From NCBI GenBank assembly GCA_020744425.1, contig JAGMUV010000009.1, positions 1,736,001 through 1,800,000 of the forward strand: DNA of 64,000 bases, read 5' to 3'. The notes under the pieces were generated by a model. It had not been told where the DNA came from. It was given only the letters and a program-made list of their open reading frames with translations, and ran no database searches. How positions within the stretch are numbered: the stretch's first letter is position 1; each line of letters opens with the position of its first letter. The DNA is from Dactylonectria macrodidyma. Its lineage: Eukaryota > Ascomycota > Sordariomycetes > Hypocreales > Nectriaceae. Below, in pieces: positions 33,831 to 47,566 of the stretch. Both the position numbers and the translations under genes were made by a program.

Positions 33831-35656
33831 TTTTGTACCATTCCTCTTGTCCAGCCATGCTGGGCTTTTGCTCATAGTTGAGCAAGCTTCAATACTGGGA
33901 GGACGTGTATCTGTATCTTCTGTATCATTTCAACACCGCTCCAGCGAAGGATGGACAAGTGTCCACCGGAACTTCAACGACACATGTCATGAAGTACCTA
34001 TGTTTTACATTTCATATCGATCACCCAAGGTACGGGATTCTTTTCCCTTCCATTTCATTCTTCATTTTCCTTCAAACACTGACCCCATTGCAGCAAATGG
34101 ATTCGAGCTTGTGACCTGCCCTGAAATTAGAGGGACCCTCCAAGGATCTAACTATTATCCATGCATGGTGCGAATATCATTGCGCAATACTGTTCAGAGT
34201 GACCAACAATCTCTGGGTTCGGGGACTAAGCATTTTGGTCTTCTACACAAGATGCGCCACCAACCGAGACAGGAAGTTTGCATGGTATTGGAAGCCACAG
34301 CCTGGTTTGGCCGCCTGTGGAAGACACGTACTCATCTGGCGAGATGACATGAAGCGCCTGTTCTGTGTTGGCAATGACAATCACGCCACATGTTCTCGTT
34401 GAAGATGCCTGCTACTCCTTTCTGCTCTGTGATATTCTCAATTGGATCCTGAACTCACCACCTCCAGCTTCGGAAATGTCATCAGACGCATCATGTACAA
34501 TCAAATGTAACTGCATCTACCAATGGACGGCGATGTGGACGAGGGCCGGAACATATTGCCGTCGATGAAAGGCGATGAGCACTGTAGTATCTAGAATTCT
34601 ATAGACTACTCCGTCCTAAAGAAAGTTTTCTTGGCCAACCTCCAGAAATACATCATCACCAACGTCAACAGAATCTGTCATTTGTAACCTCTTCCCAAGA
34701 CATCGGCGCCTATTTCCGTAGACATACCACACGTCGTGTCGGGATGAATCACGAAGTCTTCAATCTGGCACCTTCACCTTGTGTGTATTGCATAGGTACC
34801 GAACGTCCTACATTCTTGAATCGAACATTCACAGACCTTTGGAAGGGGGAGAGATAACCACAATCATTAAGTCATCAGGAAGCCTGTCTGTGTTCTTTTT
34901 GTCTTGCTTGATAAAATGACCTCAACTATGCACTAGAAGAAAAGACGAGGCCCAGAAGGCCATAGAAGCCAGGAACAAAACACCAAGCCCCCCAGCCCCA
35001 GGTGCTCGCCACGCACGCATGCATGACCGGTCGTGTAATCCCCCGCCCCTCCCTGTTTCAACTGAGAAAAAAAAAAAAGAAATAAGACGAGCTGAGGCGA
35101 TCTTTCGGCTAAAAAGGGAATAAATGAGAAGAAAAGGGACACCGAGCGGACGCAAATGTAGGCAAATGGTAGGAAAAGAGTTTCGTAATTAAACAAAAAA
35201 TAAATGGCCACCATTCTCCGTCGTCCATACTGTCAGATGCAATAGTGCCTCGTCGTCATCTTCTCTCCGATCCGGCTTGCTCCCGTCGGTCCTCCAAGTC
35301 CTACCGAAGACTGGCTCTTGCGGTGACGCCCCATCTGGCTCGGCCGCCTCCTGGTCTTCCTCCCAAATGACGTTTTGTGATACAGAGCAACTCCCATCAG
35401 CCCGCGAAATCCTTACAAAGAAAGGGAACCAAGGTCAACCCGGGGCTCAGCCAAAGCACTAAATTTGGGGTGGCGAATGAGGCGATATAGTAGGCACGGG
35501 GAAGGGGAATCGTGCTAGTGTGCGCCCCAAGGCCTCCGGCCCAATGGTATGACGGATACAATGAAAAAATCGTGAGCCATGTCCCCGTGGCCCATCTAAG
35601 CGGTGTCGTTATTAAGATCGAGGGTATTCGTGTGTTTTGGTGAGGGTAAAAATCAT
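33831..35656. other. Convergent 3' intergenic region (DUF3716 / G-alpha)
   Basis: About 1.8 kb lie between two facing stop codons. It is long for this arrangement, and may hold long 3' UTRs. Open frames present show no recognisable protein. Confidence 0.45.
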
Positions 35657-36922
35657 TTAGATGAGACCGCAGAGACGAAGGTTCTCTTGGATGATGATGT
35701 CTGTGAAAAATTAGCAAGATGCGCACATGCTTCTGATTCGCCCCAAAATAACATACCGTTGACTGCTGCCATGACGAAGCGGATCTGGGTGGTATCGGTT
35801 GCGCAAGTGAAATGAGTGTAGATTTGCTTAGTCTCGTGCTGGTTCAGGGACACGAATCGGTTCAGGATATAATCGCAGGCGGCGGCGTAATCATCGCCAC
35901 CCTCGTAATCAGGGAAGTAGTTCTTCATCGGGCTGACGGGCAGCTTCTCCTTGAACCGATCGATCTTGTTGAGGAACAGAATGATCGAGGTCTTGATGAA
36001 CCACCTCGAGTTGCAGATCGAGTCGAATAGGGTCAATGCCTCCTGCATTCGGTTGACGGTCTCATCCTCGAAGAGGAGCTGATCGTACTCGGAGATGGCG
36101 ACCAGGAACAGAATGGTGGTGACATTCTCGAAGCAGTGAATCCACTTCTTTCGCTCAGATCTTTGACCACCGACGTCAAACATGCGGTAGGTCAGGTCGC
36201 CGATGATGAAAGTGGTCTCGGTGATACCTGTGGTCTTGACACGCGATCGGAGCACGTCCTGATCGTTGGGCATGTAGTCGGGGGCGGCAATTCGGGCGAT
36301 GTTATCGAAGTAGCTGAGACAGTGTGAGCACAGGCAGGTTAGACAAAGCGAAGGGAGGAGGACGCACTATCTAGCCGAATCGTTGAGCTGGTACTCGCGA
36401 GATCGCTTGAAGCACTCTTGAACACCGCGATCCTTCCACAGCGCCTCGATGGCGCTGCCAACCTCTGGGGGGAGGACGTCACCCTCGATCTGTGCGGGTT
36501 GCATGAAGATTGTCTGGACGTGGTACTCCATGCGCTGATCCTCGAGTGGAAGCTCAAGCGACTCCATGGCCTCGAGGATGACGCGCATCGACTGGACCGT
36601 GTTGCTGAAGATGATTTCCTTGAAGGATTCTCGTTCATCGCGGGAGTAGCCACCCTCGTGGATGAGCTTCATCTGCTTGAGGATGGTAGACTTTCCGGAT
36701 TCACCGGCACCTGTGAGTTGGATTAGACACTGTTCAAGACGCGATGGATGTGATTGATGTCCCATTCCGGCGCGGTTTGACAAGTGACGGTTAGGACAAC
36801 GTACCGAGAAGCAGCATCTTGATCTCGTTTCGCTGCATCATTTTGTCCCTCTTCAACTGGTTTTCGATCTCCTCATTCCGGGCCTTGCCCTCTTTCTCCT
36901 CCGTGCTCATTCCGCAACCCAT
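35657..36922 (-). CDS. Heterotrimeric G-protein alpha subunit, group I (Gi-like)
   Basis: This is the fungal group I G-alpha that couples receptors to cAMP and MAPK signalling, controlling growth, conidiation and virulence in studied species (GNA-1, MAGB, FadA, FGA1). Minus-strand exons are 36922-36805, 36710-36368, 36313-35757 and 35700-35657, giving exactly 353 aa. MGCG at the N-terminus offers Gly2 for myristoylation and Cys3 for palmitoylation. The P-loop is GAGESGKST (40-48). Switch I has Arg178 in [10 protein letters not shown], switch II has Gln204 in [10 protein letters not shown], and FLNKIDRF and TCATDT complete the guanine site. The C-terminus CGLI puts Cys350 at the position ADP-ribosylated by pertussis toxin. 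All key residues are intact. The 5' leader is long and CU-rich. Confidence 0.98.
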
Positions 36923-39900
36923 TGTGACGGTTCTATGGCTGTCGCCTCGACGTTACTCAGATGTATCTTGATGAAACTAGGGCGATTCGGCGGCGGACAC
37001 GTCGGGTGTATGGACGATGAGTTTGCTGACAGGTCTAGATGCTGTCGAGCGATGTCAGGACCCGATAGTAGTGAGAGTGGTTGCCGTGAAAAAGGCAGTG
37101 GGAGGTTGATGGGTGAAGGGGCGAATGTAAAAAGGATGAGGTGAGTCGGGACAAGGCGAGGTGGAGTGAAGAGAAAAGGAGATGGAGGATGGAGAAGCAG
37201 CTTTTGGTGTAGCGTCGCGGCTGGGGGGAGGAGGCTGCAATTTGGAGCACGACACACGAGTCGTGCCAACAAAGGCCCAGCCCAGGGCGGAATCTCTCGC
37301 GCCTCCCCTGGACAGGGGGGAGTGGGTGGTCCTGGCGGGAGCCGGGGGGGAGGGGTGTGCGAAGATGGGTCGAGCGATGGAACTGAGGTAAACAGAATGG
37401 GAGAGCGAACGAGCGAGCGTGAGAGGGAGCGGGCGAGTGGGTTTCGATGGAGAGCCAAACAAGCAGAGCGAGCGTCGTCGAGAAGGGCCAGCGAGGGCTT
37501 GACGGCGATGCGGACGCAGACGATCAAATGAAAACGGAGAGTTGACTGACCTCTAGGAGCTAGAGAAGCGACAGTTGCAGGTGCAGGGCAGGTGTTAATT
37601 GACGTATTCGGTGCCGATGCAGATGGCGATGCTCGAGAGGGGAACGGGCGGACGAGTGGGTGGACGTCTGAGTGGCTGCGAGTCCAAAGGTATCCCGGTA
37701 GTGAATGGGGAGAGGTTCGAACCGTTGTGAGAATTGCGAAAGGGAAGAAAAGAGGAAGAAGAGAGACAGCGACTGGTTGGATGGCTGGATGGCCGGGGAA
37801 TTAGGGATTCCGCAAGAGGATGGATGGATGACTGGGAAGTGGAAGAGGAGGAGAGGAGGGGGGTGGCCGAAAGAGGGCGAAATTAGGGGGAAAGGGCTAG
37901 GTAGGTAGGTAGGAAGGTGGGTGTGCGACGGGCACGAACAGCAGCCAAACGCTCTTCCGGTGCTATGCTGCACAGTGGACTGGGGAGCTCACCCGGGATA
38001 GCGAGGTGAAAACAATGATTAGCGGCCGACAGCGCTGGGCCACCCGCCTGGTGTTCGCTCTGGGGACAACGGGAAGCGAGCGTAGCCACTGCCGGCGCCG
38101 AAGTACTGAGGTACTCACAGGAGGTACTCACGGCCCAGGCACAAAATTGCCTGTCCTGGCAAGGTACCTGGTCCGCTAGCGAAGGTCAAGTACCGCAGGC
38201 CGTGCCAAAGTGGGTGCAGATGATGGCAACCGCTCCACGGCAACCAGAAATGCTGCTCAAGGGCCCTGAGCATGTCGGCCCCTCAGGCGGATCCTCAAGG
38301 GACCTCCAGTGGTTTATGGGGCCCTGCAAAGCACTGCGAGCAACCATCGACAAGTGGAGGGTCCGCTAACCCAACCTCGGATGCTCCCAGGCCGTGCCAG
38401 CCCCTGTAGCCTCAGGTACCGTCCGGTTGCTCACCCTCTCGTCCGGGGTGCGCAGGTACGCAGTCCCACTAGGCCAACCATGTACACAGTGCGTACTATC
38501 CGAGCGCAGCCCTGAGCTCGCAACGCCTTTTTCCCAGTAATCGCTGAGATGACGCTGCTATGGAGCACATTGCGGTCGTTCCAGCAGCTCCCCGGACGCC
38601 ACCACTGATTCCTCGGCGATGCGCTGCAAACGTGACGCACTGTGTAAGAAGCAGTGTATGTACGTCTCGGTTTTATCCATTGTGACTGTGATTGTGACTG
38701 GGAGTGCGCAGATGGCAGACGGGTGGCGGCCGGAGGAGCGGGGGCAAGCAGGACGATGACCGCGCAAGAGCATGAGGGGGATCGCCCGCGCAGCGACTTG
38801 GGGTGCCAGGCCAGCAAACCTCTCTCTAATCAAGCAACCAGTTAGAAAACACAGGCAGTGCGGCCAAGTCCGGGATACTTCTGAGTGTTCCTCTCGGAGG
38901 ACTTAAAGGAGGCCCACGGTGGAGAAATGGTGCCATCTGCTTGGCTGGTGGACGTCCCTGGCAGCAAGCATTGACGCAACGGCCCCCCAGCTAATGCCGC
39001 GGTGCATTTCAGTACGCCCGCTAAGAATCTTGACTTGCGGAGGTACTATTTGGTGTGGACGCTGCTCAGTACTGTGCCAGCACTGTACAGTACCTAAAAC
39101 CTACGATGAGAACCTAACACGCCCATGGACGACGCCATGAAGATGGACTGTGGGCTATGGCCGGTTGCAGAGTAACTTTTCTTGGTGGGTGGAGCATCTC
39201 ATCCAACTGATCCATCGATTGCGTATCCTTGTTGGGCATAGTTTCATCCCCTACTGGCAGCTCGGCCGGGATGTCCAGCAAAGATGACCAGGGCCCAGGG
39301 CGAAAGCAGCAGATGATCATGGCCGTTCGACGAGGTAATAACGGGGGTCTGGGGAATTGGCATCGGTAGTCTGTCTGCACAGCAAGCATGGCGAAAGCTG
39401 CAGACAAGCAAGGCAGGTTGCCATGTCCATTTCCTCGTCTGTTGACCGTCAACCGTTGGTTGGCTGGTCGCCTTGTCTGACACTCAGTCGTCGGATGGGC
39501 AATCCTGCCGGGTGTGAGACATCCCGAAGAGCTTCCTTCAGTCATAGTTGGAGGCGCCCGTCCCCCTCTGCGGCTCGCCCGTCTCCCGTCGGTACCAGAG
39601 AGAGTGCGCGCAGCCAGTGGCGGCGTCTGGGCGCATCGAAGCACCGGAGTAGGCAGAGCACATCTACGGCAAAGTGACGCGGATGCATCGATGTTCTACG
39701 CTCGACTCGAGCGCCCCGTATGGACGTTGATTCGCTTCGAGGAGCGCCCGAACAGTAGAGGGCTCGCAGAAGCGTGAGCAGTGGAGTTGATCCAACTCGA
39801 TGCACGACGGCTGAGGCTTGGTTTAGACAAGCAGCCAACCACCAGCCACCAACTAGCTAGCAGCTCTTGGCCCCGAAACAGCATCCATCCAGATGCGCAT

Positions 39901-42900
39901 GCTCCGCAACTGGCTCTGACTTGCTAGCCAAATAGTCGCTTCCGTACCTAGGGCAAACTATGCCAACTACCTACTTGGTAAGGTAGGTAATTTAGGTGTT
40001 TGGCTGGCGTTGGAAATGGTCCGTGACTTCGCAAAGAGACCTGCGACATCGTGACGTGCCATCGTGGCAGCCGGTCTCCACTACGACGAGAGTCTGTTTG
40101 GCTGTCGGAGATTCAAAGACAAGGGCCCTCTCATGTCCCTCAGGTCCCTACAGGTCCCTAATCTCCAGTCTCCCAATCCAAGTCCCGTTAATCAGGAGCC
40201 CTATACTCGGCATCCCTTGCCTTTAAGCCGCGGCGTCCGTCGCTCGTGGGCCTTGGTAACGGTGGAAGTCCACCACAGGAACCATTCATAACATGGACCT
40301 CATTTGCGTAGCCATGGTTCCCTGTGCAGTGATTATGGGCAGGTAGTATCTACTACATATCTAGGTTGGCAGCAATAAGCGCTGTATTGGCATCGTATCG
40401 AAATTCCAATCGATAGTCGGCTGCTCGAAAGCGTGGTAAGGTACTGACTACTACTAGTTTCATCTGTCTTCGTTGCCTTGAGTCCGATGCATTCAAACCC
40501 CGGAGCCTCTCGTGTGTTACAGATGGTGCCTTGCCATAAATTGCCACGATTGAGATGCCCAAATAGGAAGCCGCTACGTATAGCTCAGCCAGCAGCCGCT
40601 TGCTTCTGAGCTCAATCCGCTTGGTGTAAAGATATGTTTGTTTCATAGTCGTCTACATCGAACTCCCGCCTGGAAACAATCCCCTCAACAATTCGACACT
40701 AATTTGATAGAGAGCCAACTCCGCCAACGTCATGAACCTCTCTGCCCGGAATGTTCCTTCCTGGAACTGCATTTGCGTACCAAGGTCCGAAGTACTCAGT
40801 AAACAAAGTAAATTGTTCCCGTCTCCATTTGTTTCTTCTCCTGAATGGCTTCTTATGACATCGCCTTGTCGCATTGCACCCTCTTTGACGCGGCCCTCAA
40901 AAACTGAACCTATCTTGCAACAGCAAGTCCACATAAGAGTCAAACATGTTGCGGGTGGCCTCATCGGCTGTGCTCAATCTTCTTCCCCCCCACAAGCTCC
41001 ATCCCATCGCAAGCACCGGCCCCTTGTGTCCCTGGTCCCCTGACTAGGATACTTCCAGGAGAGACCCCGCCACACATTAGTAGGGAACGAAAAGGGACAC
41101 TAATGAGGAGGATCGCCTTGGTTGGCCCATGTAGCTTGCCACCAGAAGCAGCGTGTGGCAGAGAAGGAGTCTAGAATGCGCGGCTGTTTCGATGTGATGA
41201 CACCCATGCAAGGCTGGTGTCGCGTCATGGGACTGAAGCGAATCAGTGTTGCTTTTCCTCAACCGCCTCATTCCAACCAAATTTCTCCCTTGTGATTGTG
41301 ACTATGCAACTGGCCATAAAGAACGTCGAGCTCGGGAAACGCATTCCGTAAATGTTGACCGACATACCCTTCTTCTCACTCAGTCAGCTGGTGTCAATCA
41401 ACTGGGCTGCCAAATGGCCAACTTTGATGCAAAACGTCACGGCCCACAGATGTGCGCCCACCACGCTCGAACACGAGCATCGGTCCCTGCTGTTCACTTG
41501 TTGGACCACCATTTATCACTAAGACCCGAGTCTCATGTTAACTTGGTTCAGTTAACTTGATTAACAAATGAACCTCATCAGTGCTTTGCCGATCGCACCC
41601 GCAAAGCCTACCTACGAATACTGTACTACACACTGTGTCGCGTTTGATCAACGACTGGGTTCTGTGAGCTCCAGCACGACAGGACCAGCCCACTATGTGG
41701 GCTAGGATATATCGATCTCAAGATGATGGGCTATCAATACCTCTTCCAGCCTTTGAAAATGACGACTTGTGCAAACACTGGGTCCACCATTGACGTTGTC
41801 CGACATTTTGAGCAAAAATCAATTACCGCTGCTCCGTAACGGACGGGGAGATGCAGGAGACTCTGTTGATCACGCAGCCAGACATCTGAGTCAAGCATGG
41901 TTGAATGACTGGCTGGAGGGGCAACTGATTTGAAAGACACATGCTGAGGAAGAAAAAGCAGAAAATCAATGGAACATCATTTAGAAAATGATATATCACG
42001 AAAACGTTCCATAACCTTACCCAAAAGCGGTATGCTGACTCCGAGAGCTGTTCACCTGGCATGGCTTTTTGTTTCTCTTTTCTTTTTCTTTTCACCACCC
42101 TTCTCACCTTGGATATGCGACGACACAGGTCTGGAACTCGTATATTGTGGCCTCGGCCAACCCGCTAGCTAGCTGACGCCACAGTTTGTCGTGGAAATGG
42201 CCATTGTCATGATTGCTCGAGCCAAGGATGTCTAAGGGTTGGCCATGTCTTCCTATTTCTCTTACTACTCTAATTACTATTTACGTGCGTACTTCATAGC
42301 AACATGTCTTCCTGGTATGTCCTACGTAGGAATACTCGTGATGACCTGACTTGGGTGGCCGGGCCCGACTTCCGTTGGCTGGGTCATATCTAGCCCATGA
42401 ACACCAATATTCGGGTCCACGAGAGCCTCGGAACCGGGCCACGGACGCAAACGCGCTACGCCACAGGGGATCCGTCAGCTGGCCGTCCTCCGACCATTCG
42501 ACGGATACGTACGTACAAAACAAATACGACCCACCTGGATCTCTCCCTTGCAGCATGTGCTCTATTTCCCTATACACTGCGTAGTGTCGATCGTCTAGAA
42601 AGGAGAAAGAAGGAGTCCCGACTTCTGGAAGTCTCACGCTCAGACCCTTCCGGAGACTCGGGCTACGGGTGGTAATCAACTATTCCAGGTGAAGGTACGT
42701 ATTCGTAGCATCTCATCATCGTGCACTATTAGCTATTTCAAACTCCACAGCCAGAGGTCCGCTCGGCGCGAACCTGCGTCAGCGCATCGAGCAACGCCAG
42801 AGATCCGTTTCCTCCCTGTAAGGGACCATCAACCCCTCGGAGGCGCGCAGATCAGGTTTAGTGCCCTCGCTACCCTCGTTCTCTCACTTCAGAATCTGGG

Positions 42901-45900
42901 TTGTCCATCTACCAGATGACCGACGTGAACAGCGTCCATGGAGGATTTTGAAGACAGACGGAGCGTGCAAAGAGGCTTCCTCTATTTTTGATGACTGCTT
43001 TTCTCGTGTTACGATGACCCAGAAATATCCAACAGTCATTGTCCCACTAATCAAATGTTACACAGGCAGCAGCTTCCCGCTTGCTAGACAAGATTTGGAC
43101 TCCACAACCTTCTGCATCCTAACGCTTTAACGCTGCTCAATGAGTACGTTATGGTCAGCAGCTTGGACTATGTTCCCTAATAAGTGCCAGAGACCCAGCC
43201 CAGGTCGAAAAATATGGGCTGCATATTCAGTCCTAACATACAGGTCTCGAGACATGTTCCGCTTTCGAGTCCAACGCGTATCTGGAGCGACTGTATGCAA
43301 TGGATCTGATCCGGGTGCACATGAGTACACCCAATGACCCAATAGAAGCCGACTGACCTTGTCCAACATGATACGGATCCCGAACTCCAGAGGCCAGATT
43401 GAATCGGTTGACCGCTCGTTTCGTCGATGATGATGTAGTCATCCAGGGCTTTGCACGGATATATCTCATCGACATAATTAGACCAAAAAGCGGCGGTCCT
43501 GGGATTCCCGTAGATTGCAGTCTACCAAGTCAAAGACAGCTAGTGAGGCGAGGGCGCCATTGCTAGCCCATCACCAAACGGGCTGGGGTTTCCTGGGGTC
43601 TCAGACCCTCCGCTGACCTTCATTTCGCGACGAAATAAAGCAATTTCACCTCCGTCGAGCTATGATACTATATACCCAGTACGTAGATACTCGGAGCCAC
43701 TGTGCTTCTTTGGACAATGTGTGGAGACGTGGGTCCCCCCGGGCAAGGTGGCCACATGGCAAACCTCTGCCTCTGGCCCCTGCACCACATGGGACATTGG
43801 CTCGTCCAAGAGCCGTCGGAGATATTGGCCTCGTCTGAATACGATTCAGTTCATGTACGTGATAAGAAGAAGCCTAATTATTGTCACTTCGAACCGGCGA
43901 GTTCCTCCCATCCACATCAGAGTGCAATTAAGCCACCCGTCGCCCGAAGTATTTTCACACGAAGCCGTAGATGGTCTGGTCCACAAACCTCAAACCCGTC
44001 TGGAACGTAATGGATGCTATGGCCACGCTCTGAAGACGTGCGTGCGGCTTCGGGTGCTGCCGCGAAGTGACCTTCTTATTCATGCCAGTGGGGATTGTCC
44101 GTGGCCACTTGTATTTCAACAGATGGCAGCACACATTGTTGCCTTGTCGTTACTGATGCCAGCTACTTTCCACTGAGTGTGTTGTCTGAACCCCTCCGTT
44201 TCGGAAGATGCTAGGACCGGGATGCAAATGCTCACACTCTTGGTCTGTCTGGTTTGAACGCATCATGGATCTCCCTGTTGTGGACAGAAGGGACTGTGTT
44301 TGAGATGCAGCCTGGGTAACTTGTCATGCAATCGATTGGAATTCATCGATCCGGGGGTTTCTATAGTAAAACAAGATATGTTTCGTCTATTCCTATCACC
44401 AGGTCATGCTCTATCTCCATTCTCGGACTCTTGAAGACTACTATTGTGTTGTACGTAGTAAGTGGTATTAGGAACTAGGCAGTCACAAACCGTGGTCCAT
44501 GACGCTACGTCGTAGACATACCACGCCAACCGATGACCAGTTCAATCGACGGAACAATCACTTTACCTCTGGTGGCTGTCGTAGGGCTCGACGGCAACCA
44601 TGATCCGACGTTAACCGGCGCCAATCCGAGAGGTCGATGTCAGCGAACCCCCTCTTCTCCCAAAAGACGACATTCCAGGATTGAGATGACAGCGACTAAA
44701 ACTGTCTCGATAATTGACCAAGTATGTCTTGGCCTATTAAGAGGCCTGATGATAGTCCCTTAAGCAATATATTTATCATTATCATTTACATGTTATGGAT
44801 ATGGCAAACTTCGCAATGTGAGGGTTAGTAAGGATGGTCCTTGGTCAGCAAGGAGCCAGACGGAACACTAACAGCTTCAGTGGTAATTTGACAATCAGTG
44901 CCATGGAACCGCCAGAGGTCTGAACCGACGATATATTACGATGAGATCTCGGCACTTCTCCTAAAATGGAGCGTCATCGGTGCACTCGACAAGCTGACGA
45001 ATTTAGTGGTAGCAAAAGTAGCGTTATTAGGCTTGGAAAGCAGTTGGTACGACTGGTTGTGCCGCACAGTGCCAGAGCAATCAATATCAACACGCCTCTC
45101 GTCGCGCCAAGATTGAAGCTGCGGCATCCTCAATGCCGACATGCTTAAGAGGAATTCTAAATGCCCTATTTGCTATTTGAGTGCGCCAGCGATTCTCAAT
45201 ACAGTTATGCTCGATTGAGTTACAGTTTTAAAAGTATGCCAGCTGTTGGTTCGGCATGGCGCAAAGGTTGACTCGGGGGGGATGCCCTGGTGCCGCAGGT
45301 TTGGATTTGCGAATGGCTTCAGCAGAGTTGAGATCGGACTCTCCACCAACCAGGGCCTGCCTAGTGTCGGGACTCGAATTCGGGTGTGGTTGTGGAAGTA
45401 AGCATTGTCGATGTTTTCGTGTTTGGTTCTTGTTGATTTTGTTTAGATTCTGTGTTTGTCAAAGCCGACTAACAGGAGGCTTGACCGAGAGGCCTTGTGC
45501 AGAACATGAGGAAACTATCACAACTCCGAGGTTCCAATTACTCAGCCACAAAGTGCAGGTACCTAGACACTCACATAAAAGCGTTCGAAAGATGGTTCGC
45601 CAGCACCAAAATGAATTCATCTCTGATCTCGATCGGGGTGCTCGAATAAGAGAATCGGATGGACGGACATTGGGGAGATCAGGCATCTTGCGGGAGTCTT
45701 TGTGGCGGGTTGCTACTGCGGTTCAGGGTAGCGTTAGCGGAGAGAGGACGCTAGAGCTTCATAACTCCACTGAACGGGCGGGGATTTAGGGGAGCAACCA
45801 ACTGGAGTCACCTACTGTACCAGCCGCCAACTGAGCTGGAGTGGTCTATACCCACTGCAGTAGCGCCGCCACACTCACTGAGAATCCCTAACCCTACACG

Positions 45901-46104
45901 GGAATCCCGTCTCTCCATCCCGAGGCCCTGTGCGGATCGGCAAAACCATCACCAACAAGCCAAGACTTCTCCCAACCCAGACCGCCCGCACTCGCGACTC
46001 GTGTGTGGCGTGTTCACCGCATTAGACGGGAAGTCCAACTCGGCTGCTTTCGTAACACGGCTTGAAGAAAACATAGCCATACGCGTTTAGTAAGCCTCGA
46101 CAAA
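36923..46104. other. 9-kb stretch without a recognisable gene
   Basis: The first kilobase or so is the G-alpha promoter and leader, strongly purine-rich on the plus strand (roughly 37140-37920) and including a (TAGG)4 run near 37897-37914. From about 38 to 46 kb I find only short, overlapping open frames without protein-like composition or recognisable motifs, no tRNA, no terminal repeats and no transposase-like text. Lineage-specific genes with several introns or non-coding RNAs cannot be excluded. Confidence 0.5.
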
Positions 46105-47128
46105 ATGTCCATTCCTATGAACCGCCTCGGCGGTCGAGGTGCGTTCCCGGTCCCGACAGACTGCCCCATTGCGCCGCAAGCCATTGTGCCCGATGGCCTG
46201 ACCCGAGGGGTTGGAGCCGAATCAACTGACGACGTGTGCCTCCTGTAGCTCTTCACAGTGGTGATAACGATGATGCCGAGCGAGAATACGATCGCCTGCG
46301 CGACCTTGCCCGCGCCGAGGCCGAGAAGCGCAACCAGTGCTTCCAGCGCGTAAGTTATGTTGTTTATGCTACTTACCAAGCTGCCAACCTACTCAGACCC
46401 CCCCCCTCCAACTGGAACCCCCGGACATGAAGCTCCCTTAGCCTATGCAAACCCGCGCTGCTCTTTGACGCCCCCAATATCATGCGCTGACCGTACGTGT
46501 TGTGCTATAGTCCCGACAGGCGTACGATGATGGCGATGGCGCCCGCGCCAAAGAGCTCTCCAACGAGGGCAAGGCGCACGACGCCAAGATGGACGACTAC
46601 AACCAGCAGGCCTCCGACTTCATCTTCCGTGAGAACAATGCCCCCGGCCGCGTAGAGGCCGACTGCATCGACCTGCACGGCCAGTTCGTCGAGGAGGCCG
46701 AGCGCATCCTGGAGCAGCGCATCCGCGCCGACCAGGCCGCCGGCCAAACGCACCTACACGCCATCGTCGGCAGGGGCAACCACTCCGCGAACCATGTGCA
46801 GAAGATCAAGCCTAAGGTTGAGGAGCTGTGTCGCGAGCTGGGTCTGCAGTACCAGACTGAGGAGAATGCCGGCCGCATCTACATCAACCTCCAGGGCGGC
46901 GAGGCCATCCCGCCCCCCCACAACAGCGGCTACTCGGGCCACCACAGTGGGCAGCAGCAACATCACGGTGGACAACAGCAGCATCATGGTGGGCAGCAGC
47001 ATGGGCAGCAGCAGCATCACCAGCAGCAGCAACAGCAGTCCCAGAACGACGAAGTGGCAGAGTTCGTCGGAAAACAGCTACCCTGGATCTTGCGGAAGCT
47101 GGAGAAGAACTGCTGTGTGGTTATGTGA
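46105..47128 (+). CDS. Smr-domain protein with DUF1771
   Basis: Exons are 46105-46138, 46249-46349 and 46511-47128, giving 250 aa. A DUF1771 helical region spans about residues 20-85 (EREYDRLRDLARAEAEKRNQ, SRQAYDDGDGARAKELSNEG). The Smr domain follows (about 90-170): CIDLHGQFVEEAERIL with the DLHG motif, and HAIVGRGNHSANHVQKIKP with the GRGNHS motif. Smr domains are nucleases or nucleic-acid binders, and DUF1771-Smr proteins occur in RNA quality control; a role here is inferred. A His/Gln/Gly-rich tract (about 185-222) precedes a conserved-looking C-terminus that ends in CCVVM. That end resembles a CaaX box (C-V-V-M), so prenylation is possible. The 161-nt second intron is longer than usual here. 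Confidence 0.88.
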
Positions 47129-47566
47129 GCAGGTGGTAATGGCCATTTGGCTTACACCTTACTTCTTGCGTAAGTACTTTTTAACGCGCTGAGATGTTGA
47201 TGAGAATCTACATTGAATAGAGTGTGGGAATTTTCGGTAGGTGTATGAGGAAATCGGCTTTCCGTTTACTCAAGGCAAGGGGTCCTAGACATAGATAGGG
47301 AACCGTCATGATGAGGTGGCTTCCCGGATTGATGCATTAAAATATCTAATAGGGTACATACGTTCTCATTCGAGGTCAAAAGATAGCAAGGGCCAAACCC
47401 CTTTGGCTATACTATATAATACATCAGACGCCTTGTACATGGAAACCCATCACACTATCCTAAAACATATAGCCAACCATTGTCAATCGCCACTCCCAGC
47501 TCAAGCTCTCTGCTGCCTCAGGGGCACCCATTCCCCTTTCTGCTCATCTCCCATTCTTTGCAACAT
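47129..47566. other. Convergent 3' intergenic region (Smr / 7-TM)
   Basis: About 440 bp lie between facing stops and probably hold both 3' UTRs. No extra gene is visible. Confidence 0.5.

Noticed and set aside
36907..37527. 206-aa Ser/Pro/Leu-rich minus-strand frame
   Set aside because: It overlaps the G-alpha first exon in another frame and reflects the CU-rich leader.
37700..37745. tRNA-like GGTTCGAACC B-box motif
   Set aside because: No acceptor, D or anticodon arm can be folded around it; it lies in the G-alpha leader.
39114..39644. 176-aa minus-strand frame
   Set aside because: Composition is unlike protein-coding sequence here, and no motif or splice pattern supports it.
45256..45789. 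177-aa plus-strand frame
   Set aside because: No recognisable domain, irregular composition and no supporting context.
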